A DNA stretch of 23,026 nucleotides from NCBI GenBank assembly GCA_947457745.1, contig CANGWT010000007.1, forward strand, positions 1-23,026. Reading direction: 5' to 3'. Position numbers and translations under genes: made by a program. This stretch comes from Burkholderiaceae bacterium. GTDB lineage: Bacteria > Pseudomonadota > Gammaproteobacteria > Burkholderiales > Burkholderiaceae. The notes below the pieces were generated by a model. That model was not told the origin of the DNA. It did not search any database and saw nothing but the letters and a program-made list of their open reading frames with translations. Shown in pieces: positions 1 to 9,333 of the stretch; position 1 is the stretch's first letter, and every line of letters starts with the position of its first letter.

Positions 1-780
1 AGAGAAAAATTCTTTTGGCAAACTTTGATTGGCTTATTTGCTGCTATTTATTTGGCTTTTTCTGTATCTGAAGTGAATAACCTCAAAGTTTTGCAGTTGT
101 TCTTTGATTGGCTCAAGAGTGGCTTTGCTTTGAACTTGCCAGCTAAATCAAACTTACTCATTCCTTTCATGAAAGAGGTGAGTTATCCATTAGGTGTCAT
201 GGGCTTCATTATTTTGAGCTACTTGGTGATTGTTGGAAGTAGTAATGCCGTCAATTTGACGGATGGACTAGATGGTCTAGTGATCATGCCAGTGATATTA
301 GTTGGGGCTGCTTTAGGCGCATTCGCTTATGTGATGGGTAATGCGATTTATGCCAAGTATTTATTATTTCCTTATATTCCCGGTGCAGGAGAACTCATGA
401 TCTTCTGTGGGGCTATGGGTGGTGCTGGGCTAGCATTCCTTTGGTATAACACGCATCCTGCCCAAGTATTTATGGGTGACGTTGGCGCACTCGCATTGGG
501 TGGCGCACTCGGAACTATTGCCGTGATTGTTCGCCAAGAAATCGTACTCTTTGTCATGGGTGGGATCTTCGTCGCAGAAACACTGTCAGTCATGCTGCAA
601 GTTTTCTGGTTCAAATTCACTAAGAAGCGTTTCGGTGAAGGCCGTCGTATTTTTAGGATGGCTCCATTGCATCACCATTTTGAATTAGGTGGCTGGCGCG
701 AAACACAAGTTGTCGTTCGCTTCTGGATCATCACCATTTTATTAGTTCTCATTGGCCTCTCCAGCCTGAAATTACGGTAA
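1..780 (+). CDS. mraY: Phospho-N-acetylmuramoyl-pentapeptide-transferase MraY (5' end missing)
   Basis: MraY is an inner-membrane enzyme that moves phospho-MurNAc-pentapeptide from UDP onto undecaprenyl phosphate, making lipid I. The frame is open from the first base, so the gene starts upstream. About 259 residues are visible, roughly the last two thirds of a protein usually near 360-390 residues. The family's loop motif [12 protein letters not shown] is at bases 244-279, [12 protein letters not shown] follows further on, and the conserved triple histidine of [12 protein letters not shown] is at bases 670-678. Several hydrophobic membrane spans are evident. The gene ends with TAA 10 bases before murD, as usual in a dcw cluster. 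An internal TTG at base 25 is not a start because the conserved frame continues upstream of it. Identification is secure. Confidence 0.96.
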   Translation, partial: REKFFWQTLIGLFAAIYLAFSVSEVNNLKVLQLFFDWLKSGFALNLPAKSNLLIPFMKEVSYPLGVMGFIILSYLVIVGSSNAVNLTDGLDGLVIMPVILVGAALGAFAYVMGNAIYAKYLLFPYIPGAGELMIFCGAMGGAGLAFLWYNTHPAQVFMGDVGALALGGALGTIAVIVRQEIVLFVMGGIFVAETLSVMLQVFWFKFTKKRFGEGRRIFRMAPLHHHFELGGWRETQVVVRFWIITILLVLIGLSSLKLR

Positions 781-790
781 GCCAAAAAAT

Positions 791-2410
791 ATGCATAACT
801 TAGATCAAGCCTTCGCTAACCCAGCTCTCATTGCAGATGAGGGCTATCAAGCACCCCAACATTTCTTAATCCTAGGATTGGGTGAATCTGGCTATGCTAT
901 GGCCAAGTGGTGTTTGCGGAATGCTGCAAAGGTCAGCCTGGCCGATACACGCGATCGTGAAAAGCTCAATGAGCGACAAAAAGCCTGGTTAGCGGATCTT
1001 GAATTTGCGGGACTTCAAGAAGCTTATTTTGGCCCTTTGGATGACCTTAATTTCAAGAGTATTGAGGTTATTGGAATTAGTCCTGGCTTATCGCCACTTC
1101 AAGAGCCGGTAGCTTCTTTCTTAGCTAAAGCATCAGAATTGAGTATTGATATCTGGGGGGAATTGGAATTCTTTGCTAGAGCCCTTGTTGCATTGGATCG
1201 CATGTCACAGGCTGAACAGTCTCAATACAAGCCTACTGTATTGGCCATTACTGGAACAAATGGCAAGACAACCACAACGGCGTTGACAGGGCAGTTGTGT
1301 GAGCGTGCTGGTAAGAGAGTTGCTGTAGCTGGCAATATTAGCCCAGCAGCTTTAGATAAGTTGATGTCTTGTTTGGATGAGTCTGGTCAAGTTGCCGACA
1401 TGCCTGAGATTTGGGTACTCGAGTTATCTAGCTTCCAGTTGGTTTATACAAGCACCTTCAATGCAACAGCTGCGACCGTATTAAACATTACGCAAGATCA
1501 CTTGGATTGGCATGGTGATATGCAGGCTTACGTTAATGCAAAGGCTAATATCTTTGGACGGGACACTATTTGCATCTTGAATCGCGATGATTCGCTGGTT
1601 ATGAATTTGCTTACTGACGAACAGAAATCAAATAAATCAGTCATTACTTTTGGTGCTGGCTGTCCTGGCGAGCAGGGTGCTTTTGGAATCGAGCATGATC
1701 TACGTGCCGGTGGAATTGATTGGTTGGTCTGGGCTGAAGTAGATGAAGATCTTGAGCCACAACCAAAGCGCCGCCGCAAAGCAGTTGCTGCGGAGGAGGA
1801 GCCATTAAGACTAAAGCGTTTGATTCCTGCCGATGCTTTACGGATTCGTGGTCGCCACAATGCTTTGAATGCATTAGCTGCATTGGCTCTGGCACGAGCG
1901 GCTGGTTTACCAATGAATATACTTTTACATGGTTTACGTGATTACCATGGCGAGCCTCATCGTGTTCAAAGCGTTTCGATTGTGTCGAATGTTGAATATG
2001 TTGATGACAGCAAAGGCACCAACGTAGGAGCAACAGTAGCCGCATTAAATGGTCTAAGCACTAATGAACCTAGTAAGCGGATCTGGTTGATTGCTGGTGG
2101 TGAAGGTAAGGGCCAAGACTTTAGTCCTTTACGTGACCCTACATTACGTTTCGTAAAAGGTGTTTTCCTGATTGGCAAAGATGCTCAAATCATTGCTGAA
2201 GCTTTGGGTGATTCAGTTTCATGTGTCATGAGCGAGACTCTGCAAAACGCAGTAGCGCAAGCTGCAAAACAAGCTCAGTCAGGCGATATCGTTTTGTTAT
2301 CACCCGCTTGCGCCAGCTTTGATCAGTTCAGTGATTACGTGGCACGTGCTGAAGCGTTTATTGCTGAAGTTCAAGAATTGGGAATGCAATTCGAAGGAGC
2401 TGATGCATGA
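791..2410 (+). CDS. murD: UDP-N-acetylmuramoylalanine--D-glutamate ligase MurD
   Basis: MurD is the cytoplasmic ATP-dependent ligase that adds D-glutamate to UDP-MurNAc-L-Ala. The N-terminal nucleotide-binding motif GLGESGYAMAKW is near residues 29-40. The ATP loop GTNGKTT is at residues 155-161. The motif DDSKGTN is at 405-411, and the C-terminal signature SPACASFDQF starts at 504. At 539 residues it is about 100 longer than E. coli MurD (438). Part of the excess is a 22-residue N-terminal leader. Another part is a charged stretch around residues 316-342 (EVDEDLEPQPKRRRK, then EEE) before the conserved RGRHN motif. Upstream of the ATG there is no good Shine-Dalgarno sequence, but mraY ends only 10 bases before it. 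The stop overlaps the ftsW start as ATGA. Confidence 0.96.
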   Translation: MHNLDQAFANPALIADEGYQAPQHFLILGLGESGYAMAKWCLRNAAKVSLADTRDREKLNERQKAWLADLEFAGLQEAYFGPLDDLNFKSIEVIGISPGLSPLQEPVASFLAKASELSIDIWGELEFFARALVALDRMSQAEQSQYKPTVLAITGTNGKTTTTALTGQLCERAGKRVAVAGNISPAALDKLMSCLDESGQVADMPEIWVLELSSFQLVYTSTFNATAATVLNITQDHLDWHGDMQAYVNAKANIFGRDTICILNRDDSLVMNLLTDEQKSNKSVITFGAGCPGEQGAFGIEHDLRAGGIDWLVWAEVDEDLEPQPKRRRKAVAAEEEPLRLKRLIPADALRIRGRHNALNALAALALARAAGLPMNILLHGLRDYHGEPHRVQSVSIVSNVEYVDDSKGTNVGATVAALNGLSTNEPSKRIWLIAGGEGKGQDFSPLRDPTLRFVKGVFLIGKDAQIIAEALGDSVSCVMSETLQNAVAQAAKQAQSGDIVLLSPACASFDQFSDYVARAEAFIAEVQELGMQFEGADA

Positions 2411-3678
2411 GTTTGAAGGAAAAATTCTTTCCTGAGAATCGTTTGGGTCTTGGCCGTTTCTGGAATTTTTCCAGAGGCGGAATAGATAATTTCCGCAGCG
2501 GCTTGAGAGATGCTGTTTCTGGTGTTGAGCAAACTCGCTCACGCATGATGGACTATGACCAGCTGTTGGTTTGGGCAGTGCTATCTTTAGCGCTCATTGG
2601 TTTAGTCATGGTTTATTCAGCTTCCATTACCTTGGCAGATGGTCCTAAATACGCAAATTACAGTAGTAACTTTTTCTTAATTCGCCATTGCATTTCATTA
2701 GCAATTGCGATTGGTGTTGCTATTTGGGTATTTAAGATTCCAACTCAGGTATGGGATCGTTATTCTCCAGTAATTTTTGGATTCACTGTCTTGCTGTTAA
2801 TTGCTGTACTCATTCCTGGCATTGGAAAAGGTGTGAATGGTGCCAAGCGTTGGATTCCATTGGGCCTCCTGAACTTCCAGCCATCTGAATTAATGAAGTT
2901 TGCTGCAGTGATATTTGCTGCAAGCTATACAGTTCAACGCCAAGAATATCTCCACTCATTTGTTAAGGGCATGCTACCAATGGGTATTGCGGTTGCCTTG
3001 GTTGGTGGCTTGCTGATGGCTGAGCCAGATATGGGCGCACTTGTAGTGATATCGCTCATTGCATTTGGAATTTTATTTTTAGGCGGTATCAACGCTAAAT
3101 TATTTGGTGGATTATTAGCGGTCGGAATTTTAAGTGCAGTAACAATTATCGCCTTCTCCCCTTTCCGTCAAAAGCGAATTATGGCTTTTATTGATCCTTG
3201 GCAAGTCGACAATGCGGCGAATAAAGGCTACCAGTTAACCCATTCTCTGATGGCATTTGGTCGTGGCGAATGGTTCGGATTAGGTCTTGGTGGCAGTGTT
3301 GAAAAACTACATTACTTACCTGAGGCGCATACCGATTTCATCATGGCAGTGATTGGTGAAGAGCTCGGATTTGTCGGTGTAGTGGTGATGATTTTCTTGT
3401 TCTATTGGATCGTGCGTCGCGCATTCCTTATTGGCCGTACTGCACTGCAATTAGATCGCAGTTTTGCGGGTCTTGCTGCTAAAGGTGTGGCGATATGGAT
3501 TGGTTGGCAAGCCTTTATCAATATGGGTGTGAACTTAGGTTTGCTTCCTACAAAAGGCTTAACACTCCCACTAGTTAGTTATGGCGGCTCAGGAATCTTG
3601 ATGAATGCCGTTGCCATAGCAATGCTACTTCGGATTGATTACGAAAACCGAATCTTAATGCGGGGTGGCAAGCTATGA
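2407..3678 (+). CDS. ftsW: Septal peptidoglycan glycosyltransferase FtsW (SEDS family)
   Basis: FtsW is a multi-pass membrane protein that polymerises lipid II into septal glycan strands together with FtsI. The 423-residue protein has a cytoplasmic N-terminal extension of about 50 residues, then around ten hydrophobic spans. SEDS motifs are present: FQPSELMKFA near residues 157-166, the periplasmic LPEAHTDFIMAVIGEELGF starting at 304, and LPLVSYGGSG near 387. Aspartate 310 in the HTDF motif matches the catalytic aspartate of the family. The ATG lies in an ATGA overlap with the murD stop and follows an AAGGAG-type ribosome binding site, which fixes the start. RodA is the other possible SEDS assignment, but the location inside the dcw cluster argues for FtsW. 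Confidence 0.95.
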   Translation: MSLKEKFFPENRLGLGRFWNFSRGGIDNFRSGLRDAVSGVEQTRSRMMDYDQLLVWAVLSLALIGLVMVYSASITLADGPKYANYSSNFFLIRHCISLAIAIGVAIWVFKIPTQVWDRYSPVIFGFTVLLLIAVLIPGIGKGVNGAKRWIPLGLLNFQPSELMKFAAVIFAASYTVQRQEYLHSFVKGMLPMGIAVALVGGLLMAEPDMGALVVISLIAFGILFLGGINAKLFGGLLAVGILSAVTIIAFSPFRQKRIMAFIDPWQVDNAANKGYQLTHSLMAFGRGEWFGLGLGGSVEKLHYLPEAHTDFIMAVIGEELGFVGVVVMIFLFYWIVRRAFLIGRTALQLDRSFAGLAAKGVAIWIGWQAFINMGVNLGLLPTKGLTLPLVSYGGSGILMNAVAIAMLLRIDYENRILMRGGKL

Positions 3679-4748
3679 CCAAGCCATCCATCTTGATTAT
3701 GGCTGGTGGCACCGGGGGGCATATTTTCCCAGGGCTAGCTGTTGCTGAATACCTACGAATTTGTGGCTGGAATGTATTTTGGCTTGGCAATCAAGGTGGT
3801 ATGGAATATCGCTTAGTAAAAGCTTGTGACTTCCCATTTGAGGCAGTGAATTTTGGTGGCTTGCGTGGTAAAGGTATTAAGGCGACATTGATGTTGCCAT
3901 TTAATCTTGCAAGAGCTTGTATGCAGAGCTGGAATATCATGCGTCGCATCAAGCCAAATGTAGTTTTAGGTATGGGTGGTTACATTACTTTTCCTGGTGG
4001 CCTAGTGACAAAGCTTTTGAAGAAGCCGCTAGTTCTGCATGAAGCCAACTCTATTGCAGGAAGTGCTAATCGCGCTTTGGCAAAAATTGCTATGCGTATC
4101 TTGACTGGATTTCCAGATACGATGGCTCACGCTGAGTGGGTAGGCAATCCAATTCGTGAAGAATTTGAAACCGTAGGCGCTCCAGCAAAACGTTACGAAG
4201 AGCGCATCGGTCCCCTGTCGATTTTGGTTGTGGGTGGAAGTTTGGGTGCCACTGCTTTAAACGAAGTCATTCCAGCAGCCTTGGCATTGATGGATAAAAA
4301 TGCGCGACCTCATGTAATTCATCAGGCGGGTGACAAACATCTCGCAGATCTTCAGAAGCGATATGCTGACTTAGCTGTGCAAGCGGATGTTCGTCCCTTC
4401 ATTGACGATATGCCAAGCGCCTATGCTCAAGCGGATCTAGTGATCTGCCGCTCTGGTGCAATGACTGTTTCAGAGATAGCAGCATGTGGTGTGGCATCTT
4501 GTTTGATCCCATTTCCATATGCAATTGATGATCATCAGACTGCGAATGCACGATTTTTATCAGATGCAAATGCGGCCATCTTGTTGCCACAACAAGATCT
4601 CAATCCACAGGATCTGGCATTCATGATTCAAAATTTTAGCCGCCAAGATTTACAAGTGATGGCTAAGCGTGCTCATGCTTTAGCTAGGCCTCATGCAACT
4701 CAGCGTGTGGCTGAAGTATGTGCAGACTGTGCGGGAGTAGGTATATGA
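3675..4748 (+). CDS. murG: UDP-GlcNAc:lipid I N-acetylglucosaminyltransferase MurG
   Basis: MurG is a peripheral inner-membrane GT-B glycosyltransferase that converts lipid I to lipid II. The 357-residue length matches the family. The N-terminal glycine loop GGTGGH is at residues 11-16, MGGY at 100-103 and HEANSIAG at 122-129 (HEQNGIAG in E. coli). The second glycine loop GGSLGA is at 187-192, and the donor-binding segment [12 protein letters not shown] is at 258-269. DDHQTANA at 285-292 matches the region that contacts the UDP-sugar. The start is in an ATGA overlap with ftsW, and the stop overlaps murC in the same way, so the three genes are probably translated in a coupled fashion. Confidence 0.96.
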   Translation: MTKPSILIMAGGTGGHIFPGLAVAEYLRICGWNVFWLGNQGGMEYRLVKACDFPFEAVNFGGLRGKGIKATLMLPFNLARACMQSWNIMRRIKPNVVLGMGGYITFPGGLVTKLLKKPLVLHEANSIAGSANRALAKIAMRILTGFPDTMAHAEWVGNPIREEFETVGAPAKRYEERIGPLSILVVGGSLGATALNEVIPAALALMDKNARPHVIHQAGDKHLADLQKRYADLAVQADVRPFIDDMPSAYAQADLVICRSGAMTVSEIAACGVASCLIPFPYAIDDHQTANARFLSDANAAILLPQQDLNPQDLAFMIQNFSRQDLQVMAKRAHALARPHATQRVAEVCADCAGVGI

Positions 4749-6181
4749 AACATATCGTTCAGCAAATCCATTTTGTTGGTATCGGCGGTGCAGGCATGAG
4801 CGGTATTGCCGAAGTCTTACTGAATTTGGGATATCAGGTATCTGGATCTGACTTAGCTGAAGGTGCTGTAACGAAGCGCCTAAAAGATTTGGGTGCAGTT
4901 ATTCACATTGGACATAACCCTAAAAATATTGGTACTGCAGAGGCGGTGGTAATTTCTACTGCAGTTGCGGGCAATAATCCCGAAGTGCTAGCTGCTCGCG
5001 CAGCTAAAGTCCCTGTTATTCAACGAGCTGTCATGCTCGGCGAGCTCATGCGCTTAAAGCAGGGTATTGCGATTGCAGGAACTCATGGCAAAACAACAAC
5101 GACTAGTTTAGTTGCCTCAGTCTTAGCTGAGGGTGGTTTAGATCCAACCTTTGTTATTGGAGGCAAGTTAAATTCTGCAGGTGCTAATGCACGCTTAGGC
5201 CAGGGCGACTTTATTGTGGTTGAAGCGGACGAGTCTGATGCCTCTTTCCTGCAATTATTCCCAGCGATGGAAGTTGTCACCAATATTGATGCTGATCATA
5301 TGGATACATATCAGCATGACATGGCAAGGTTAAAGCAAGCATTTGTCCAATTTATCCAGCGTATGCCTTTTTATGGCGTTGCGGTGCTATGTATTGATGA
5401 TGCCAACGTTCGCGACATTATTCCTTTTGTATCTCAGCCAGTATTGCGCTATGGCTTATCCGACGATGCTGATATTCGCGCAAGTAATGTACGGGCTGAG
5501 GGTACTCGTATGCACTTTACGGTTGAACGTAAAACTGTGCGCCGTCATGGCAACAAGCCAGGTCGTCTTGAGGTGCAATTAAATTTGCCCGGTCTACACA
5601 ATGTACAAAATGCATTAGCAGCAATTGGTATTGCAACGGAATTGGGTGTTAGCGATGAGGCTATTGTGAAGGCTTTATCTGAATTTAGTGGCGTTGGTCG
5701 CCGTTTCCAAAGGTACGGAGAAATTCCTTTGGCCTCTGGCGGAAACTTCACATTGATAGATGATTACGGACACCATCCTGTTGAAATGGCGGCTACTTTA
5801 TCTGCAGCTCGTGGCGCTTATCCAAACCGTCGTTTGGTATTAGCATTCCAACCCCATCGCTTTACAAGAACTCGTGATTGCTTTGGTGAATTTGTACAAG
5901 TGCTCAAAAACTTTGATGCACTCGTATTAACCGAAGTCTATCCAGCTGGTGAGGCAAAGATTCCGGGTGCGGATAGTCAAAGCCTTATGAAAGCTGCACT
6001 TACTGCAGATAAGGCTACTACCTCCTCCTTAGATGGTGCAGCCGTGGCCTTTGCGTCAAGCGTTGCAGAAATGCCAGAAAAACTCAGTACTTTATTGCGT
6101 GATGGTGATGTCTTAATCACGATGGGTGCTGGCTCGATCTCTGGATTGCCTCATGTATTGGCGGAGACGAAACATGTCTAA
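4745..6181 (+). CDS. murC: UDP-N-acetylmuramate--L-alanine ligase MurC
   Basis: MurC is the cytoplasmic ligase that adds L-alanine to UDP-MurNAc, the first peptide step. The start chosen gives 478 residues. It lies in an ATGA overlap with murG and has GGGAG about eight bases upstream. An in-frame ATG 27 bases earlier would add nine residues lying inside murG and before the conserved N-terminus, so it is less likely. The UDP-binding motif GIGGAGMSG is at residues 12-20 and the ATP loop GTHGKTT at 112-118. DDYGHHP follows in the C-terminal half, as expected for MurC/Mpl proteins. Mpl is the only close alternative, and cluster position and length favour MurC. The last eight bases overlap ddl. 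Confidence 0.96.
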   Translation: MKHIVQQIHFVGIGGAGMSGIAEVLLNLGYQVSGSDLAEGAVTKRLKDLGAVIHIGHNPKNIGTAEAVVISTAVAGNNPEVLAARAAKVPVIQRAVMLGELMRLKQGIAIAGTHGKTTTTSLVASVLAEGGLDPTFVIGGKLNSAGANARLGQGDFIVVEADESDASFLQLFPAMEVVTNIDADHMDTYQHDMARLKQAFVQFIQRMPFYGVAVLCIDDANVRDIIPFVSQPVLRYGLSDDADIRASNVRAEGTRMHFTVERKTVRRHGNKPGRLEVQLNLPGLHNVQNALAAIGIATELGVSDEAIVKALSEFSGVGRRFQRYGEIPLASGGNFTLIDDYGHHPVEMAATLSAARGAYPNRRLVLAFQPHRFTRTRDCFGEFVQVLKNFDALVLTEVYPAGEAKIPGADSQSLMKAALTADKATTSSLDGAAVAFASSVAEMPEKLSTLLRDGDVLITMGAGSISGLPHVLAETKHV

Positions 6182-7187
6182 TCAAAACATGCAAATGCAT
6201 TCGTGGGGCGAGCGTGTGAAGAGTGACCTCGCTCACCTAGATGTCAAATCATTAGGTCGAGTAGGCGTTTTGCTGGGTGGTCGCTCTGGTGAGCGAGAGA
6301 TTTCCTTAATGTCAGGTAACGGCGTATTAGAAGCGCTACTCTCGAAAGGGGTTGATGCGCACCCATTTGATCCGGGATTACGTTGTCCAACTGAGTTAGC
6401 CCAAGAAAAATTTGACCGTGTGTTTATTTCCTTGCATGGACGCTATGGCGAAGATGGCACTATTCAAGGATTGCTGGAGCTCTTAGGTTTACCTTATACC
6501 GGTAGTGGTGTATTGGCATCCGCATTAGCGATCGACAAAATTGCGACCAAGCTTGTCTGGCTTAGCAGCGATCTTTCAACTCCAGAATTTCAAGAGCTTA
6601 AAGCCGATAGCGACTGGAATGCAGTAATAAAGCATTTAGGCTTGCCATTAATTGTGAAGCCTGCACATGAGGGCTCATCACTTGGTTTAACTAAAGTGCA
6701 AGCGGTTGAAGAATTGCCTGCTGCCTATAATTTGGCCGCTGGCATGGATAAAAAAGTGATTGCAGAGACTTGTATTGTCGGTGACGAGTTGACTTGCCCG
6801 CTGGTTGGATTTGGAGCAAATGCTGAAGCCTTGCCTGTAATCAAAATTATTCCACCAGAAGCTAATTACGATTTTCACAATAAGTATTTCTCTGATGAGA
6901 CTAAATACCTCTGCCCAACTGGGCTTGCACCAGAGGTCAATAAAGCGGTTCAAGAATTAGCATTAGCTGCCTATCGTGCTCTTGGCTGTAGGACTTGGGG
7001 TCGTGCTGATGTGATGCTTGATCAAAAAACCGGTAAACCATACCTCTTGGAGATGAATACATCTCCAGGCATGACTTCACACTCTTTGGTTCCAATGGCG
7101 GCAAAAGCAGCCGGTGTTGAATATGCCGAACTAGTTCTTTGGGTTATTAGCCAAACCTTGAATAGCAAAGGGGCTACGCAAGCATGA
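6174..7187 (+). CDS. ddl: D-alanine--D-alanine ligase (DdlB type)
   Basis: This ATP-grasp enzyme joins two D-alanines for the end of the muropeptide stem. The chosen ATG gives 337 residues, overlaps the end of murC by eight bases and has GGAG seven bases upstream. An in-frame start at 6126 would extend 16 residues inside murC without a ribosome binding site. The N-terminal motif [11 protein letters not shown] at residues 35-45 corresponds to the substrate-binding segment of Ddl enzymes. The metal-binding end of the ATP-grasp fold, [17 protein letters not shown], is near the C-terminus. Compared with E. coli DdlB there are about 25 extra residues before the first motif. The stop overlaps the ftsQ start as ATGA. 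Confidence 0.95.
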   Translation: MSNQNMQMHSWGERVKSDLAHLDVKSLGRVGVLLGGRSGEREISLMSGNGVLEALLSKGVDAHPFDPGLRCPTELAQEKFDRVFISLHGRYGEDGTIQGLLELLGLPYTGSGVLASALAIDKIATKLVWLSSDLSTPEFQELKADSDWNAVIKHLGLPLIVKPAHEGSSLGLTKVQAVEELPAAYNLAAGMDKKVIAETCIVGDELTCPLVGFGANAEALPVIKIIPPEANYDFHNKYFSDETKYLCPTGLAPEVNKAVQELALAAYRALGCRTWGRADVMLDQKTGKPYLLEMNTSPGMTSHSLVPMAAKAAGVEYAELVLWVISQTLNSKGATQA

Positions 7188-8056
7188 GTCGGATGAGCAC
7201 CTTCTTAAACGGTTTTGGTGAAGTATTTACTTCATTAGCTTCTCCGCTTTGGAATCATGCAGAGCGTATGCAAAAGCTAAGCCGTTTCTTGCTGCGCTGT
7301 TTTGTAGTCATGGTATTTGTTGGAATTTTGGTGTGGTTGAGTCAGCGTCCAGTATTTGCATTACGCCAAGTAGTGATAGAGCCGGTGGCTGGCCAAACGC
7401 TCAAGCATATTAATAAACCTGTGGTTAAACAGCAGGTTTTAGAGACTGTCCAGGGTAATTTCTTTAGCGTGAGATTAGAAGATGTGAAGCGTGGATTTGA
7501 GTCGATGCCTTGGGTACGTCATGCAAACGTTCGCAGAGTTTGGCCTAACGGATTAATAGTCAGTATTGAAGAACAAAAGCCCTTTGGTACATGGGGCGGG
7601 ACTGATAGTCATATCTTAATGAATACCCATGGTGAGCTCTTTGCCGGGCGTGTCTCTGATGTGGGAGATGGAATTTCTTTGATTGATTTCTCAGGACCGG
7701 AGGATGCAAGTAAAGAAGTGATGCGCTTGTATGAAAGAGCAAATGCTTGGTTTAAGCCTTGGAGTACAGATGTGAAAAGCTTAACTCTCTCTGATCGTTA
7801 CGCATGGCACGTGAAGCTATCCAATGGCATGAAGGTGGAGTTCGGTCGGGATGAAGAGAATTCAGACAAAACATTAACTGAAGATCGTGTGGCACGTCTT
7901 TTTAAGTATTGGCCGCAGGTTCAAGAGAAGTGGGCTAACCGGGTAGATGCAATCGATCTGCGCTATGCAAATGGTTTTGCAGTGCATCTTGCTTCGGCAA
8001 GTCTGAAAAAAAATGAAGCAGATGGCAAAAAAGCGAGCAGAAGCAATGAGGAATGA
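7184..8056 (+). CDS. ftsQ: Cell division protein FtsQ
   Basis: FtsQ is a bitopic inner-membrane protein that links early and late divisome components through FtsB and FtsL. The 290-residue sequence has a cytoplasmic N-terminus of about 35 residues, one membrane span at about 36-53 ([18 protein letters not shown]) and a periplasmic region. The periplasmic part begins with a POTRA-like domain ([11 protein letters not shown], later [21 protein letters not shown]), the typical FtsQ signature. FtsQ proteins diverge in sequence, but the position between ddl and ftsA is diagnostic. The start is in an ATGA overlap with ddl; a second ATG three codons on (base 7193) cannot be excluded. Confidence 0.94.
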   Translation: MSRMSTFLNGFGEVFTSLASPLWNHAERMQKLSRFLLRCFVVMVFVGILVWLSQRPVFALRQVVIEPVAGQTLKHINKPVVKQQVLETVQGNFFSVRLEDVKRGFESMPWVRHANVRRVWPNGLIVSIEEQKPFGTWGGTDSHILMNTHGELFAGRVSDVGDGISLIDFSGPEDASKEVMRLYERANAWFKPWSTDVKSLTLSDRYAWHVKLSNGMKVEFGRDEENSDKTLTEDRVARLFKYWPQVQEKWANRVDAIDLRYANGFAVHLASASLKKNEADGKKASRSNEE

Positions 8057-8058
8057 GA

Positions 8059-9288
8059 ATGAGTAAAGACAACCGCGATTTATTGGTCGGATTAGATATT
8101 GGAACATCTAAGGTGGTTGCTTTAGTTGCTGAGTTAGCGGCTGATGGCCAATTTAATGTTGTCGGCGTTGGTCAAACTGCATCCAAAGGTTTGAAGAAGG
8201 GTGTAGTTGTCAATATTGAAGCTACCGTTCAGTCTATTCAGAAAGCGCTTGAAGAAGCTGAAGTCATGGCTGACCGCCAGATCGTGCAGGTTTTTACTGG
8301 TATCGCTGGAAATCACATTGTGAGTTTTAACTCCAGCGGTATGGTAGCAATACGCGATAAAGAAGTTAGCGCTGGCGATGTTGAGCGTGTTTTGGAGACC
8401 GCTAAGGCTATCAACATTCCAACAGATCAGCAAATTCTCCATATTCTTGTTCAAGAATTCATTATTGATGGACAGGAAGATGTGCGCGAGCCTATTGGTA
8501 TGAGCGGCTTGCGCCTGGAAGTGAAAGTACACATCGTTACTGGTGCTGTTAGTGCCGCACAGAATATTGTGAAGTGTGTACGTCGTTGCGGCTTAGAAGT
8601 AAACGATCTTATCTTGCAGCCGCTCGCATCTAGTTTGGCCGTTTTAACTGAAGATGAAAAAGAGTTAGGCGTTGTCTTAGTAGATATTGGCGGCGGTACA
8701 ACCGATATTGCGATTTACTGCCAAGGCTCTATTCGACATACTGCCGTGATTCCGATTGCGGGGGATCAAATAACCAATGACATTGCCATGGCATTACGTA
8801 CACCAACTATTGATGCGGAAGATCTCAAGATTCAATATGGTATTGCTCGCCAAGATATGGCAGATCCAGCCACCATGATTGATGTCCCAGGCGTTGGTGA
8901 TCGTGAGCCACGCCCGATGTCAAAGCAAGCTTTAGCTGCCGTAATCGAGCCGCGAGTAGAAGAGTTATTTACCTTAGTTCGAGGCGTTGTACGTGATTCT
9001 GGTTATGAAGATATGGTGTCTTCAGGAATCGTACTGACTGGCGGCACCGCTTTGATGCCGGGAATGGTTGAGCTTGCTGAGCAAGTATTTTTGCGTCCAG
9101 CGCGTATCGGTACCCCCGAGTACCGCGGACACTTACATGAGGTTTTGCGTAGCCCACGCTTTGCCACCAGCATCGGTTTATTAATGGAAGGTCAGGCGCA
9201 GCTATTACGTGGCCGTCGAGTATCTCAATCAGGCGCGTTACAAAGTGTAATTTCGCGCATGAAGGAATGGTTCGCAGGAAATTTTTAA
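8059..9288 (+). CDS. ftsA: Cell division protein FtsA
   Basis: FtsA is the actin-like membrane tether of the Z ring. The phosphate-1 motif GLDIGTSK is at residues 11-18 and the phosphate-2 motif DIGGGTTD at about 209-216. TGGTALMPGM near the C-terminal third matches the adenosine region. The last residues (SVISRMKEWFAGNF) can form the amphipathic helix that binds membrane. Two starts are possible. ATG 8053 overlaps the ftsQ stop as ATGA, while ATG 8059 lies seven bases after TGAGGA. I prefer 8059, because its spacing is normal and it gives the family-like N-terminus MSKDNRDLLVGLDIG (409 residues). Confidence 0.95.
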   Translation: MSKDNRDLLVGLDIGTSKVVALVAELAADGQFNVVGVGQTASKGLKKGVVVNIEATVQSIQKALEEAEVMADRQIVQVFTGIAGNHIVSFNSSGMVAIRDKEVSAGDVERVLETAKAINIPTDQQILHILVQEFIIDGQEDVREPIGMSGLRLEVKVHIVTGAVSAAQNIVKCVRRCGLEVNDLILQPLASSLAVLTEDEKELGVVLVDIGGGTTDIAIYCQGSIRHTAVIPIAGDQITNDIAMALRTPTIDAEDLKIQYGIARQDMADPATMIDVPGVGDREPRPMSKQALAAVIEPRVEELFTLVRGVVRDSGYEDMVSSGIVLTGGTALMPGMVELAEQVFLRPARIGTPEYRGHLHEVLRSPRFATSIGLLMEGQAQLLRGRRVSQSGALQSVISRMKEWFAGNF

Positions 9289-9323
9289 GTTTTTCGTCGT
9301 CGTCAATGCAGTACTTATTACCT

Positions 9324-9330
9324 AGGAGGG
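9324..9330 (+). promoter_or_regulatory. Strong ribosome binding site of ftsZ
   Basis: The sequence AGGAGGG ends three bases before the ftsZ ATG and matches the 16S anti-Shine-Dalgarno sequence almost completely. It is the best site in the division cluster, where most other genes rely on overlapping stop and start codons. This fits the known need for far more FtsZ than FtsA or FtsQ. Confidence 0.8.
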
Positions 9331-9333
9331 TAT

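Noticed and set aside
4718..4744. Upstream ATG extension of murC by nine codons
   Set aside because: It precedes the conserved N-terminus, lies within murG and has no ribosome binding site, whereas 4745 has one and an ATGA overlap.
6126..6173. Upstream start for ddl
   Set aside because: The extra 16 codons lie within murC without a ribosome binding site; the ATG at 6174 has GGAG at normal spacing.
8134..8532. Minus-strand open frame of 132 codons inside ftsA
   Set aside because: It is a shadow of the conserved ftsA coding frame, with no ribosome binding site or recognisable motif.
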